Source: Pseudoalteromonas galatheae (GTDB lineage: Bacteria > Pseudomonadota > Gammaproteobacteria > Enterobacterales > Alteromonadaceae). Taken from it: 64,000 nucleotides of DNA. Shown here one piece after another: positions 19,857-26,951 of the stretch. Both the position numbers and the translations under genes were made by a program. Position 1 is the first letter of the stretch. Every line of letters starts with the position of its first letter. A model generated the notes under the pieces. The model was not told the origin of the DNA. It worked only from the letters and a program-made list of their open reading frames with translations, and made no database searches. The DNA lies in contig NZ_PNCO02000001.1 in the NCBI RefSeq assembly GCF_005886105.2, positions 744,001 to 808,000 of the forward strand, given 5' to 3'.

Positions 19857-20795
19857 CTATTTGCCCCGGCTTACGCCACGGGAGGTTCTACTTGAGCTAT
19901 TGCGAACTGAGCCGTAGCTTGAGGTTCGAGAGTAGCTGCTTCGAGTTACTGCTGATGGGGTATTACTACTTCGGCTTAACCCTGACGCGCCAGATTTTTT
20001 CTTGGCATAGGGACTGGTAAATTGTTTACCCTGGCGTTGATACGATTGTTTAGTGCGCTTGGCGAGCTCAGTTTGGCGTTTGTAACCTCTGTAGCTAGTG
20101 TACCTATGGCGACCATAGTCACTGTAGTAACTGTATTTGCGGTGTTTACTCCAGCGACCATACTCCACATCACCCACTATATCTCCAAGCATGCGATACA
20201 TGCCGTACCACATCCAAAAGCTAGTGCCGTTTGAGTTGGTCTGCCATTCGCCATAGTTGGCATTGCCAACAAGCTGGTTACCGATACCGGTCTGGCCATT
20301 TGCCGTTTGTTCCGCTTGCTGACTGATTGCGCCGACTCGCGCTAGCTTGCCATCTGACATATCGGCTAAAACATTGATTGGATCTGTGAGCGCATCATTG
20401 AATAAACTGATGGAAGCTGCTTCTTTTAACAACACTGCTTGGTTGATAATGTCATCGCTGTTCATGCTAGGATCGGGGGACTTAAGGGACTGATAACGAG
20501 TCAATAAACTCTGATATAAGGTACCGCTGCTTGTTGCGTCTTGGGAAATAATTTGCGCAATTTCGCTGAGCTGAGGTTTTTGCTGACTAAGTACTTTGCC
20601 ATACTCAGTCAAAAGGTTGGCATTTCTCACCTGCTTTTTATCAAGGGCGGTTCCCAGCGTATTTATCGCTGTTGAAGCTTCTTGAAGTGTATGTGTAATG
20701 GTTTGCTGAATACGCTCTTCTTTCGATTCGCAGCCCAGCATTAGGCTCAAAACACACAGTAGGCTAACCAGTTTCCAAATTCTAAAGTTGGACAT
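19857..20795 (-). CDS. Lipoprotein with Ser/Tyr/Arg-rich C-terminus, unknown function
   Basis: 312 aa. The signal peptide ends in lipobox LMLGC with Cys22, so it should be a lipoprotein; Glu-Ser follow the Cys, which does not favour inner-membrane retention. Residues 30-165 are helical and Gln/Ser-rich. A middle block (WQTNSNGTSFWMWYGMYRML) is aromatic, and the last 90 residues are basic and low-complexity with repeated YS, RSS and SRTS units. It occupies the place of YjfM (DUF1190) in the E. coli operon, and that family too has a basic, low-complexity tail, but I cannot show homology. Confidence 0.75.
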   Translation of the reverse strand: MSNFRIWKLVSLLCVLSLMLGCESKEERIQQTITHTLQEASTAINTLGTALDKKQVRNANLLTEYGKVLSQQKPQLSEIAQIISQDATSSGTLYQSLLTRYQSLKSPDPSMNSDDIINQAVLLKEAASISLFNDALTDPINVLADMSDGKLARVGAISQQAEQTANGQTGIGNQLVGNANYGEWQTNSNGTSFWMWYGMYRMLGDIVGDVEYGRWSKHRKYSYYSDYGRHRYTSYRGYKRQTELAKRTKQSYQRQGKQFTSPYAKKKSGASGLSRSSNTPSAVTRSSYSRTSSYGSVRNSSSRTSRGVSRGK

Positions 20796-20937
20796 TCATT
20801 GTCACCTAATCTACCTTGACCATTCGTTTTAATGTGCTGTCTTATTGAGCTTAAGTCAACTATAAAGCGCTGTAGTACGCATTTTTCAGTGGCTTAAATT
20901 TGTCATAAGTCAGTATAGAGAGTTTGTTCATATAGAA

Positions 20938-20959
20938 GTTGCATTCGTATGAATGCAAC
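20938..20959 (-). terminator. Hairpin after the Spo0M-like gene
   Basis: GTTGCATTC, loop GTAT, GAATGCAAC: a perfect 9-bp stem 32 bases past the Spo0M-like stop on the minus strand. The T-content after it is low. It may partly separate spo0M from the lipoprotein gene, whose own promoter would lie in 20796-20935. Confidence 0.45.
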
Positions 20960-20990
20960 GAGCACTAAAGCATAAAACTATTAAAGTATC

Positions 20991-21779
20991 CTAGCAATTC
21001 GCCTCTAAAATGTCATAGATAGCATCTTCTAGGTCTTCTAAATCTGATTCATCTATCAGCAGTCTGGCTTTTGACTCATCAAGGTCTAGTGCCTCTGCAA
21101 AGAAGCCTTTAAAGCCTCGCGCTTTACGGTCAATCTCAAAGATGATTTCTAGTTGCTCACCACGATTAAAGAAAACCACTTCTACTTCATCAAAGCGACC
21201 ATGGAAGTCACCTGTGATTGTTTTAAACTCTAACTCTTGTACGAATGGGAGGCGTGAGAATGATACTTCATCAATACCTTCACAGTCTGATTCATAGAGT
21301 TTAAAGCCAAGCGCTTCCATTGCATCGATAGCCGCTTGTTGTAGCTCGGTAGGTACGATATGTAAATAGTCCCTATCTGACTTATCGAGCGCCATATCAA
21401 TATCAAGGTTGGTAGCAATCCAAGTTTTGGATTGTCCTACAGTAAGCGGGGTTTCTTCAGCGAGGTCAAGCGCGAATGGAATGTGCTTTTCATCACCAGG
21501 TTCGATAGTAAATCGTTCGTTGATTTGAAATTTAGCAAGGGTGTGGTTTTTAGTGATGGTCGTTGTTTCACCTTCACTGTCTTCTCTTTCAACCGTGTAG
21601 TTGCACATTACGTTGAGATCTATTTTGTTGATCTCTTGAGCAACTTTGCCACCGATGATTTTAACCGTTCCAGAAATTTCTTCGCCAGGAGAGGCGTGAT
21701 GGGTTTCTAAGATGGTATCTACTTTTGCTGCACCGATACCGACTGCGCCAAGGGCTTTTTTGAAAAAAGACATAGTCAT
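20991..21779 (-). CDS. Spo0M-like (SpoOM family) arrestin-fold protein
   Basis: 262 aa, cytoplasmic. It begins SFFKKALGAVGIGAAKVDTIL and has the two-lobed beta-sandwich pattern of the family (HASPGEEISGTVKIIGGKVAQEI; FTIEPGDEKHIPFALDLAEETPL), then a third section with EVEVVFFNRGEQLEIIFEID-type strands. Spo0M proteins have an arrestin-like fold. They recur beside pspA homologues, and here it heads the same-strand run leading to DUF350, the aminopropyltransferase-like enzyme and pspA, supporting a joint envelope-stress role. Confidence 0.9.
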   Translation of the reverse strand: MTMSFFKKALGAVGIGAAKVDTILETHHASPGEEISGTVKIIGGKVAQEINKIDLNVMCNYTVEREDSEGETTTITKNHTLAKFQINERFTIEPGDEKHIPFALDLAEETPLTVGQSKTWIATNLDIDMALDKSDRDYLHIVPTELQQAAIDAMEALGFKLYESDCEGIDEVSFSRLPFVQELEFKTITGDFHGRFDEVEVVFFNRGEQLEIIFEIDRKARGFKGFFAEALDLDESKARLLIDESDLEDLEDAIYDILEANC

Positions 21780-22071
21780 CCTTATATATCTTGTGACCTT
21801 CCATCATGGAAAGCGCTGCCGTGTCGATTATAGGAATTATTATGCGTTCGTCAATTGCTTTTCCTCTGCAAATTCGTGCTGTCGTTCGAGTTCACCTAAA
21901 TGTGATTTGTTCATTGTTGCTCAACTTTTACTTAGATTTCCAAGAGGCCAGTCGAGTGTCGCGGTCAAAATTTATTTCTGAGAACAAAAATTAAACAGTA
22001 AAGCGCGGCAGGTCCTAGTCATAATTCAAAAAATTGGTATATTATTTTATAACGATAGCCGCAGATTAGCT

Positions 22072-23103
22072 GTGTTCATAGGCATGTTTCAAATTGCAAA
22101 GTTCAAGTTTATAGAATTATGGAACAGGATGTTGCAGCGCCTCATGGTCAAGGATCGTCGTATGGCTCGTACCCGAACTTCGGTACAACCGAGCTATGAG
22201 GAATTGGCGTCGACATTAAGCGCAATGCCGGACTTAATGTTTGAACTGGATGAAGAGGGGAGACACTGGGATGCCAGAATACTCCGCCCTGAGCTATTGG
22301 TTGCTCCGGCAGAACAGCTGATTGGTCATACGGTGACTGAGGTGATGCCAGAGCATGCCGCTAAAGTAGTAATGCTGGCATTGCAAGAAGCAAAAGTTAA
22401 CGGCTACTCACATGGAAGCCATATTCACTTGCCCACACCTGTTGGTGAGCGTTGGTTTGAAGTCTCTATCGCTCGTAAAGTTGCGACCTCAAGCGACAAT
22501 CATGCAGAAATGCGTTTTATCGTGTTATCTCGGGATATCAATGAGCGTAAGCTTGAGTATCTTGAAGCCGAGAAACTGGCGTATCATGATCAGTTAACCG
22601 AGTTACCGAATCGCCATATTCTTCAGCATGGGCTGGTGGAGCAACTTCATGCAGGACAACAGCTTGGTTGTTATTGCGCAATCTTGTTTTTAGACCTTGA
22701 TGATTTTAAAAAAGCAAATGACTTACATGGTCACCATGTAGGGGATCAATTACTCAAGACGGTTGCTCAACGTTTGTGCGCTAGCGTACGTCAGGGGGAT
22801 GTGGTGATCCGTTGGGGAGGTGATGAGTTTGTTATTTTAATTACTCATTTATCCCCGAAGTACTCTAAAGCTAAATCTCATGTTGTTGGGATCTGCCAGC
22901 AAATCATCAATAAGGTAGATAAACCGTACCTCTTTGAAAGCGATAAACTAAATTGCCGGGTTAGCATCGGCGTTAGCCTGTTTGACAACCTCGATATCGA
23001 GACAGGGATCAGACAGGCGGACTCCGCTATGTATCAAGCCAAGCAGTCAGATAGTTTGCGCTATGCTTTTTACCACAAGCCAGTTAAGGGTGTTGGAACC
23101 TAG
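22072..23103 (+). CDS. PAS-GGDEF diguanylate cyclase
   Basis: Makes the second messenger c-di-GMP from two GTP. 343 aa. An N-terminal PAS-like domain (about 40-158, ending FIVLSRDINERK) is followed by a GGDEF domain (about 165-335). The signature GGDEF is intact at 249-253, and the product-inhibition I-site RxxD (Arg240-Asp243) lies five residues before it, so the enzyme should be active and feedback-limited. The start is uncertain: GTG at 22072 or ATG at 22084, neither with a strong ribosome-binding site. It diverges from the Spo0M-like gene; 21780-22071 shows no other feature I can support. Confidence 0.9.
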   Translation: MFIGMFQIAKFKFIELWNRMLQRLMVKDRRMARTRTSVQPSYEELASTLSAMPDLMFELDEEGRHWDARILRPELLVAPAEQLIGHTVTEVMPEHAAKVVMLALQEAKVNGYSHGSHIHLPTPVGERWFEVSIARKVATSSDNHAEMRFIVLSRDINERKLEYLEAEKLAYHDQLTELPNRHILQHGLVEQLHAGQQLGCYCAILFLDLDDFKKANDLHGHHVGDQLLKTVAQRLCASVRQGDVVIRWGGDEFVILITHLSPKYSKAKSHVVGICQQIINKVDKPYLFESDKLNCRVSIGVSLFDNLDIETGIRQADSAMYQAKQSDSLRYAFYHKPVKGVGT

Positions 23104-23171
23104 ATAAATTCATCTGACAATAACGACAACCATGATACACTTCGCGACTTTTCAGCAGTTTGAGGTAGAGA

Positions 23172-24530
23172 ATGAAAGTCGGGTTTGATTACGGAAGTTC
23201 TAATTGTGCGATAGGCGTTATGCAAAATGATGAAGTGGACTTACTACGTCTCGAGCAAGATAAATATTACCTGCCTTCGACTATGTATGCCATGCACAAT
23301 GCGTTAATTCCTGCATTTGTTAACCGCCATCTCAATGAACCAGATCCAGCCTACACGCAGTCTCGACAGGGGCTGTTAACGGTAGCACAGCAAGCCAAAC
23401 GTGATCTCGATTTAGAAGCGCATGAAGCGGGCGTTTTTTTTGGTCAAGCGGCAATTTCTGAGTATATAGAATTTCCTGAAGAAGGCTTTTTTGTTAAATC
23501 ACCCAAGTCCTTCTTTGGGGCGGTTGGGCTTAAACCTCAACAAATCGCCTTCTTTGAAGATATTGCTGCGGCGATGATGATGGAGATTAAGCGCCGTGCC
23601 GAGTCGCAGCTGCAACAGTCCATTACCGACACTGTGATTGGTCGACCTGTTAATTTTCAATCTGTTGGTGGAGAGGAAAGCAACCAACAAGCGGTTAATA
23701 TTCTTACCACCGCCGCAAAAAGAGCTGGGTTTAAGGAAGTGGATTTTCTCTTCGAACCGCTAGCTGCGGGAATTGAGTACGAAAGTCGTCTTCAGCAAGA
23801 TAAACTTGTGCTGGTGGTTGATATCGGCGGTGGTACTAGCGATTGCTCGTTTGTCCGAATGGGGCCAAGCTATCGCAATAATACACAGCGCCAGCAAGAC
23901 TTTTTAGCGCATACGGGTAAACGTATCGGCGGTAACGACTTAGATATTGCGCTTGCTTATCACCAATTAATGCCGTTATGCGGTCTAGGCTCTAACATGA
24001 GTTCAGGTTTGCCGATGCCTAGTCAACTGTATTGGCAGGCATGTAAAATTAATGATATTCAGTCTCAACTAGACTTCTACAGCGATAAACTAGCGCGAGA
24101 ATTGCAAAGCATGTTGCGAGATGTCGCCGAGCCGCAAAAGCTGGCGCGTTTACTTCACATTCAACAGAACAAGCTCACCCATCAAGCGGTTCGTGAAGGT
24201 GAACTTGGCAAGATAGCACTCTCTGAGCAAGCAAAGTTTAACGCCGATCTTGGTTTTATTGAGCCACAGTTAACCTCTGAATTTACACAGCAAGATTTTG
24301 CCGAATCAGTCATGTCGAACTTAGAGCAGATGGGGGCACTTGCGAAAGAAGCCATACATCAAGCAGGCTCAAAACCAGACGTGATCTATCTTACTGGCGG
24401 TAGCGCGCAATCACCACTGCTCAAAGCAACGCTTGCACAGCAAATTGGTGATATTGAAATGGTGAACGGGGATAATTTTGGTAGTGTAACCGCAGGTTTG
24501 ACTAAATGGGCGGATAAACTATTTAAGTAA
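23172..24530 (+). CDS. yegD: Hsp70-like chaperone YegD
   Basis: Actin-fold ATPase of the Hsp70 superfamily. 452 aa, as in E. coli YegD. The phosphate-1 motif is MKVGFDYGSSNCAIGV at the very start; phosphate-2 is LVLVVDIGGGTSDCSFV (about 217-233); the adenosine motif is VIYLTGGSAQSP near 405. It lacks the Hsp70 substrate-binding domain, so its partners are unknown. Stand-alone gene, 68 bases after the diguanylate cyclase, closed by a good terminator. Confidence 0.9.
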   Translation: MKVGFDYGSSNCAIGVMQNDEVDLLRLEQDKYYLPSTMYAMHNALIPAFVNRHLNEPDPAYTQSRQGLLTVAQQAKRDLDLEAHEAGVFFGQAAISEYIEFPEEGFFVKSPKSFFGAVGLKPQQIAFFEDIAAAMMMEIKRRAESQLQQSITDTVIGRPVNFQSVGGEESNQQAVNILTTAAKRAGFKEVDFLFEPLAAGIEYESRLQQDKLVLVVDIGGGTSDCSFVRMGPSYRNNTQRQQDFLAHTGKRIGGNDLDIALAYHQLMPLCGLGSNMSSGLPMPSQLYWQACKINDIQSQLDFYSDKLARELQSMLRDVAEPQKLARLLHIQQNKLTHQAVREGELGKIALSEQAKFNADLGFIEPQLTSEFTQQDFAESVMSNLEQMGALAKEAIHQAGSKPDVIYLTGGSAQSPLLKATLAQQIGDIEMVNGDNFGSVTAGLTKWADKLFK

Positions 24531-24544
24531 TTGAAGTCGTGATA

Positions 24545-24571
24545 AAAGAAGCGGTAATAACCCGCTTCTTT
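24545..24571. terminator. Bidirectional terminator between yegD and mgsA
   Basis: AAAGAAGCGG, loop, CCGCTTCTTT: a perfect 10-bp stem flanked by A and T tracts, placed between convergent genes. Confidence 0.8.
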
Positions 24572-24584
24572 CCTCTTTATATTA

Positions 24585-25043
24585 TCAATCTAAGCGACTA
24601 GCTAGGTACTGCTCATAATCAGGTAGATGTCTTGCGATTGGCTGGCTCATTTTATCGCACGCCATCAGTAAATCTGCTGTTGCTTCATTACAGGCAACGG
24701 GAATATTCCAAACAGCAGCGAGTCTCAACAGTGCTTTTACATCCGGATCATGAGGCTGTGACGCGAGCGGATCCCAAAAGAAAATCAAGACATGAACATC
24801 TTGCTCCGCGATTTTGGCACCAATTTGCTGGTCGCCACCCATTGGGCCACTAAATAGCTTTGTTACTTCTAAACCAGTATGCTTTTCTATTAGGTTACCC
24901 GTTGTGCCCGTAGCGTAAAGTTTGTGCTGTTTAAGACTAGCAAAGTGGGTCTGACACCAGTCAAGTAGGGCTGGTTTCATACCGTCGTGTGCAACCAAAG
25001 CAATATGCTTTTTAGCTGGCAGTGGCTGTGAGCGTTTTTGCAT
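24585..25043 (-). CDS. mgsA: Methylglyoxal synthase
   Basis: Converts dihydroxyacetone phosphate to methylglyoxal and phosphate, a bypass that relieves sugar-phosphate stress. 152 aa. Family motifs are IALVAHDGMK, LYATGTTG, SGPMGGDQQIGA (phosphate binding), and FFWDPLASQPHDPDVKALLR with the catalytic Asp region; NIPVACNEATAD is near the end. It follows the LysE gene by 28 bases on the same strand. Confidence 0.95.
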   Translation of the reverse strand: MQKRSQPLPAKKHIALVAHDGMKPALLDWCQTHFASLKQHKLYATGTTGNLIEKHTGLEVTKLFSGPMGGDQQIGAKIAEQDVHVLIFFWDPLASQPHDPDVKALLRLAAVWNIPVACNEATADLLMACDKMSQPIARHLPDYEQYLASRLD

Positions 25044-25071
25044 GTGTACTGCTCCTATTTTGTGTCACTAC

Positions 25072-25707
25072 TTAGAGTAATAAATTGACCGCTAATGCGA
25101 TAAAAATTAAGCCAGAAATACGATCAATCCACACCGGCGCTGCGGGATGTTGCCTAAAATAGCCTGCAATTTTATCACCACCATAGATGTACATGCAGTC
25201 AATGGGGAAAGCTAAAATAGGATAAAGTAAGCCAAACATGGCCAGTTGCATCGTTGTCGAGGTCGCCAAGCTACTATCGACAAACTGAGGAATAAATGCA
25301 ATAAAGAACAGGGCGACTTTGGGGTTTAAGACTTCCGTCATCATTGCTTGGAACATTACGTTTTTAGGCTTTTTGGTGCTCACGTGTGGTTTTTCCTCGC
25401 AAGCTATCTGCCCCTTCCCAAGCGTCTCCTTGATAGTCATTACACCTAGATAAGCTAGGTAAGCTGCGCCGAGGTATTGCACTGTGGTATAGGCGGTCTC
25501 TGAAGCTTTTAGGAGTGCCGATAAGCCAACAACGGCAAAGAGTGTGTGGATCACCCCTCCGAGTGCAAAGCCCAATGCGCTCTGCATTCCAGCTGCGCGG
25601 CCATTAGTAAAGGTCTGCGCCATTAAAAATGCATTGGATGGACCCGGTGCTACGGCAATTACCGTGCTGGCGATTAAAAATGAGAATAAGTATTCAAGAT
25701 TTAGCAT
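25072..25707 (-). CDS. LysE/RhtB family amino-acid exporter
   Basis: Inner-membrane exporter with six membrane helices, 211 aa. Family motif FSFLIASTVIAVAPGPSNAFLMAQ at the N-terminus (PGP with Asn), then GFALGGVIHTLFAVVGLSALL and the helix with LNPKVALFFIAFIPQFV. The substrate cannot be predicted. It starts 7 bases after the CI-like regulator gene and may be cotranscribed with it. Confidence 0.88.
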   Translation of the reverse strand: MLNLEYLFSFLIASTVIAVAPGPSNAFLMAQTFTNGRAAGMQSALGFALGGVIHTLFAVVGLSALLKASETAYTTVQYLGAAYLAYLGVMTIKETLGKGQIACEEKPHVSTKKPKNVMFQAMMTEVLNPKVALFFIAFIPQFVDSSLATSTTMQLAMFGLLYPILAFPIDCMYIYGGDKIAGYFRQHPAAPVWIDRISGLIFIALAVNLLL

Positions 25708-25714
25708 CGTATTA

Positions 25715-26398
25715 TTAAATTAGATCTTTACCAATCCATACCACTTTACCGAGAATTTCCAGCTGCTCCAATTCATTCGGCATCACAACTTGTTCTCGGT
25801 ATTCTTTATTATCGCTAATCAAACGTACTGAGCCATCAAAGTTTTGTTGTAGGCGCTTGGCATAAAGCTCTTCGCCAAGGCGAACAACATAGATCAGGCC
25901 TTCGCTTAATTTTTTATCCGATAAGTCCACTAAAATTGTATTGTTATTGTGAATAGTGGGTTCCATAGAGTCGCCTTTGGCAAACACCACGACCAGCTGT
26001 GACTTATCTAAATTTTTAAATTCAATCCACTTTTTTCTAAATGCAAGGTAGCGTGCAACCTCGGCGCTTTGGTTAAATGCGCCATAACCTGTGCTGACAG
26101 AAACATGATAGCCAGGCACAACAACAAAGTCCTCATTAAAGTCTTCCAAGGTAATACTTTGCTGGATGATTGGTGACTCTGTTTTGCAATCAAGTGGGAT
26201 CCCGGTAACGAGCCACATTAAGTCTACATTGGCCTGTTTGGCAATGCGTTCAATCACACTGAGTTTTGGGTCTTCCCCTTTTAATATTCTGCGCAGCGTC
26301 CCTTCAGATACATCAATTTTTAACGCAAAAGCTCTAATACTGTCCGGCTTGATCGCATATTCTACGCGCTCCGCTAGGCTCATGAGACTTTGTTCCAT
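25715..26398 (-). CDS. CI-like transcriptional regulator, HTH plus S24 peptidase-fold domain
   Basis: 227 aa. N-terminal Xre-type HTH (about 12-60: IRAFALKIDVSEGTLRRILKGEDPKLSVIERIA) and a C-terminal LexA/CI-type S24 domain (about 95-225). The Ser-Lys dyad is kept: GDSMEPT carries the Ser and ELYAKRL the Lys. The usual Ala-Gly or Cys-Gly cleavage pair appears here as Thr-Gly (VSTGYGAF). It faces the small HTH gene at 26626, like a phage repressor/Cro pair, but no prophage genes adjoin. Confidence 0.88.
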   Translation of the reverse strand: MEQSLMSLAERVEYAIKPDSIRAFALKIDVSEGTLRRILKGEDPKLSVIERIAKQANVDLMWLVTGIPLDCKTESPIIQQSITLEDFNEDFVVVPGYHVSVSTGYGAFNQSAEVARYLAFRKKWIEFKNLDKSQLVVVFAKGDSMEPTIHNNNTILVDLSDKKLSEGLIYVVRLGEELYAKRLQQNFDGSVRLISDNKEYREQVVMPNELEQLEILGKVVWIGKDLI

Positions 26399-26412
26399 GC
26401 GTTGCCTCTTAA

Positions 26413-26436
26413 ATAATGATACGTGTGCGTCATTAT
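26413..26436. promoter_or_regulatory. Inverted repeat ahead of the CI-like gene, candidate autoregulatory operator
   Basis: ATAATGA and TCATTAT arms with a 10-base spacer, starting 15 bases upstream of the regulator ATG, where it would overlap the core promoter. Confidence 0.45.
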
Positions 26437-26500
26437 ATGGGCTATTTTTTGCGAAGTAAAATCATTTTTGACGCAAAAAAGATCCATTTATTCGTTGTAA

Positions 26501-26570
26501 TGCGTAATAAACAGATCTATTATCTTCATTAAATTACGCAGTGAATGCATTTAGTCAGTGAGTGCGTAAA
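26501..26570. promoter_or_regulatory. Three TGCGTAA-type sites between the divergent regulators
   Basis: TGCGTAAT (26501-26508), ATTACGCA (26533-26540, its exact reverse complement) and TGCGTAAA (26563-26570) recur within 70 bp upstream of the small HTH gene; the motif centres are about 30 bp apart. A related GACGCAAA lies at 26470-26477. They look like half-sites or operators for one or both regulators. Confidence 0.5.
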
Positions 26571-26625
26571 TAAGTGATTTTTATAAACGTCATATATTTG
26601 CGCAATTTTTTAAGGAATGAGTGTG

Positions 26626-26880
26626 ATGTTAATGAGCCAACCTTTAATTTCAGAACGCGCGCCGCTTGGTGCTGCCATACTTAGATTTGCACGTAAAAGT
26701 CGCGGTTTTACTCAAGCTGAATCAGCCGCAAGCTACGGTATAGAGGAGCGAACATTAAGGCGCTGGGAGAATAACGAATACAATCCTAAATGGAATGATG
26801 TGATTGCATTGGTTGAAGATGTTTATTTAATGGACATTGTTAATGTCATCGTGGGGTTAAGGACATCAAGTGCTGCGTAA
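26626..26880 (+). CDS. Small HTH protein (Cro-like)
   Basis: 84 aa from the ATG at 26626; the run ATG-AGT-GTG-ATG-TTA-ATG makes the start ambiguous, but TAAGGA at 26611-26616 is correctly spaced only for GTG 26623, ATG 26626 or ATG 26632, not for ATG 26617. Nearly the whole protein is one HTH domain: AAILRFARKSRGFTQAESAASYGIEERTLRRWENNEYNP. It diverges from the CI-like regulator and ends in a strong terminator. Confidence 0.8.
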   Translation: MLMSQPLISERAPLGAAILRFARKSRGFTQAESAASYGIEERTLRRWENNEYNPKWNDVIALVEDVYLMDIVNVIVGLRTSSAA

Positions 26881-26886
26881 AAAATT

Positions 26887-26908
26887 AAAGCCAGCGTACG
26901 CTGGCTTT
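26887..26908 (+). terminator. Perfect 22-bp palindromic terminator after the small HTH gene
   Basis: AAAGCCAGCGT followed by its exact complement ACGCTGGCTTT, 6 bases after the stop codon, with A-rich and T-rich flanks. It can act in both directions. Confidence 0.75.
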
Positions 26909-26920
26909 GTTCGATAAAAT

Positions 26921-26939
26921 CGCTATGTCTAGCATAGCG
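26921..26939 (-). terminator. Hairpin after putA
   Basis: CGCTATG, 5-base loop, CATAGCG; on the minus strand it is followed by ATTTTATC. It lies 12 bases past the putA stop. Confidence 0.6.
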
Positions 26940-26951
26940 ACTTATATTTTC

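Noticed and set aside
21806..21994. 62-codon plus-strand frame in the Spo0M/GGDEF gap
   Set aside because: No ribosome-binding site and no recognisable pattern; the region more likely holds divergent promoters.
25715..26880. Prophage
   Set aside because: Only the CI/Cro-like pair is present; no integrase, replication or structural gene, and both sides are ordinary chromosomal genes.
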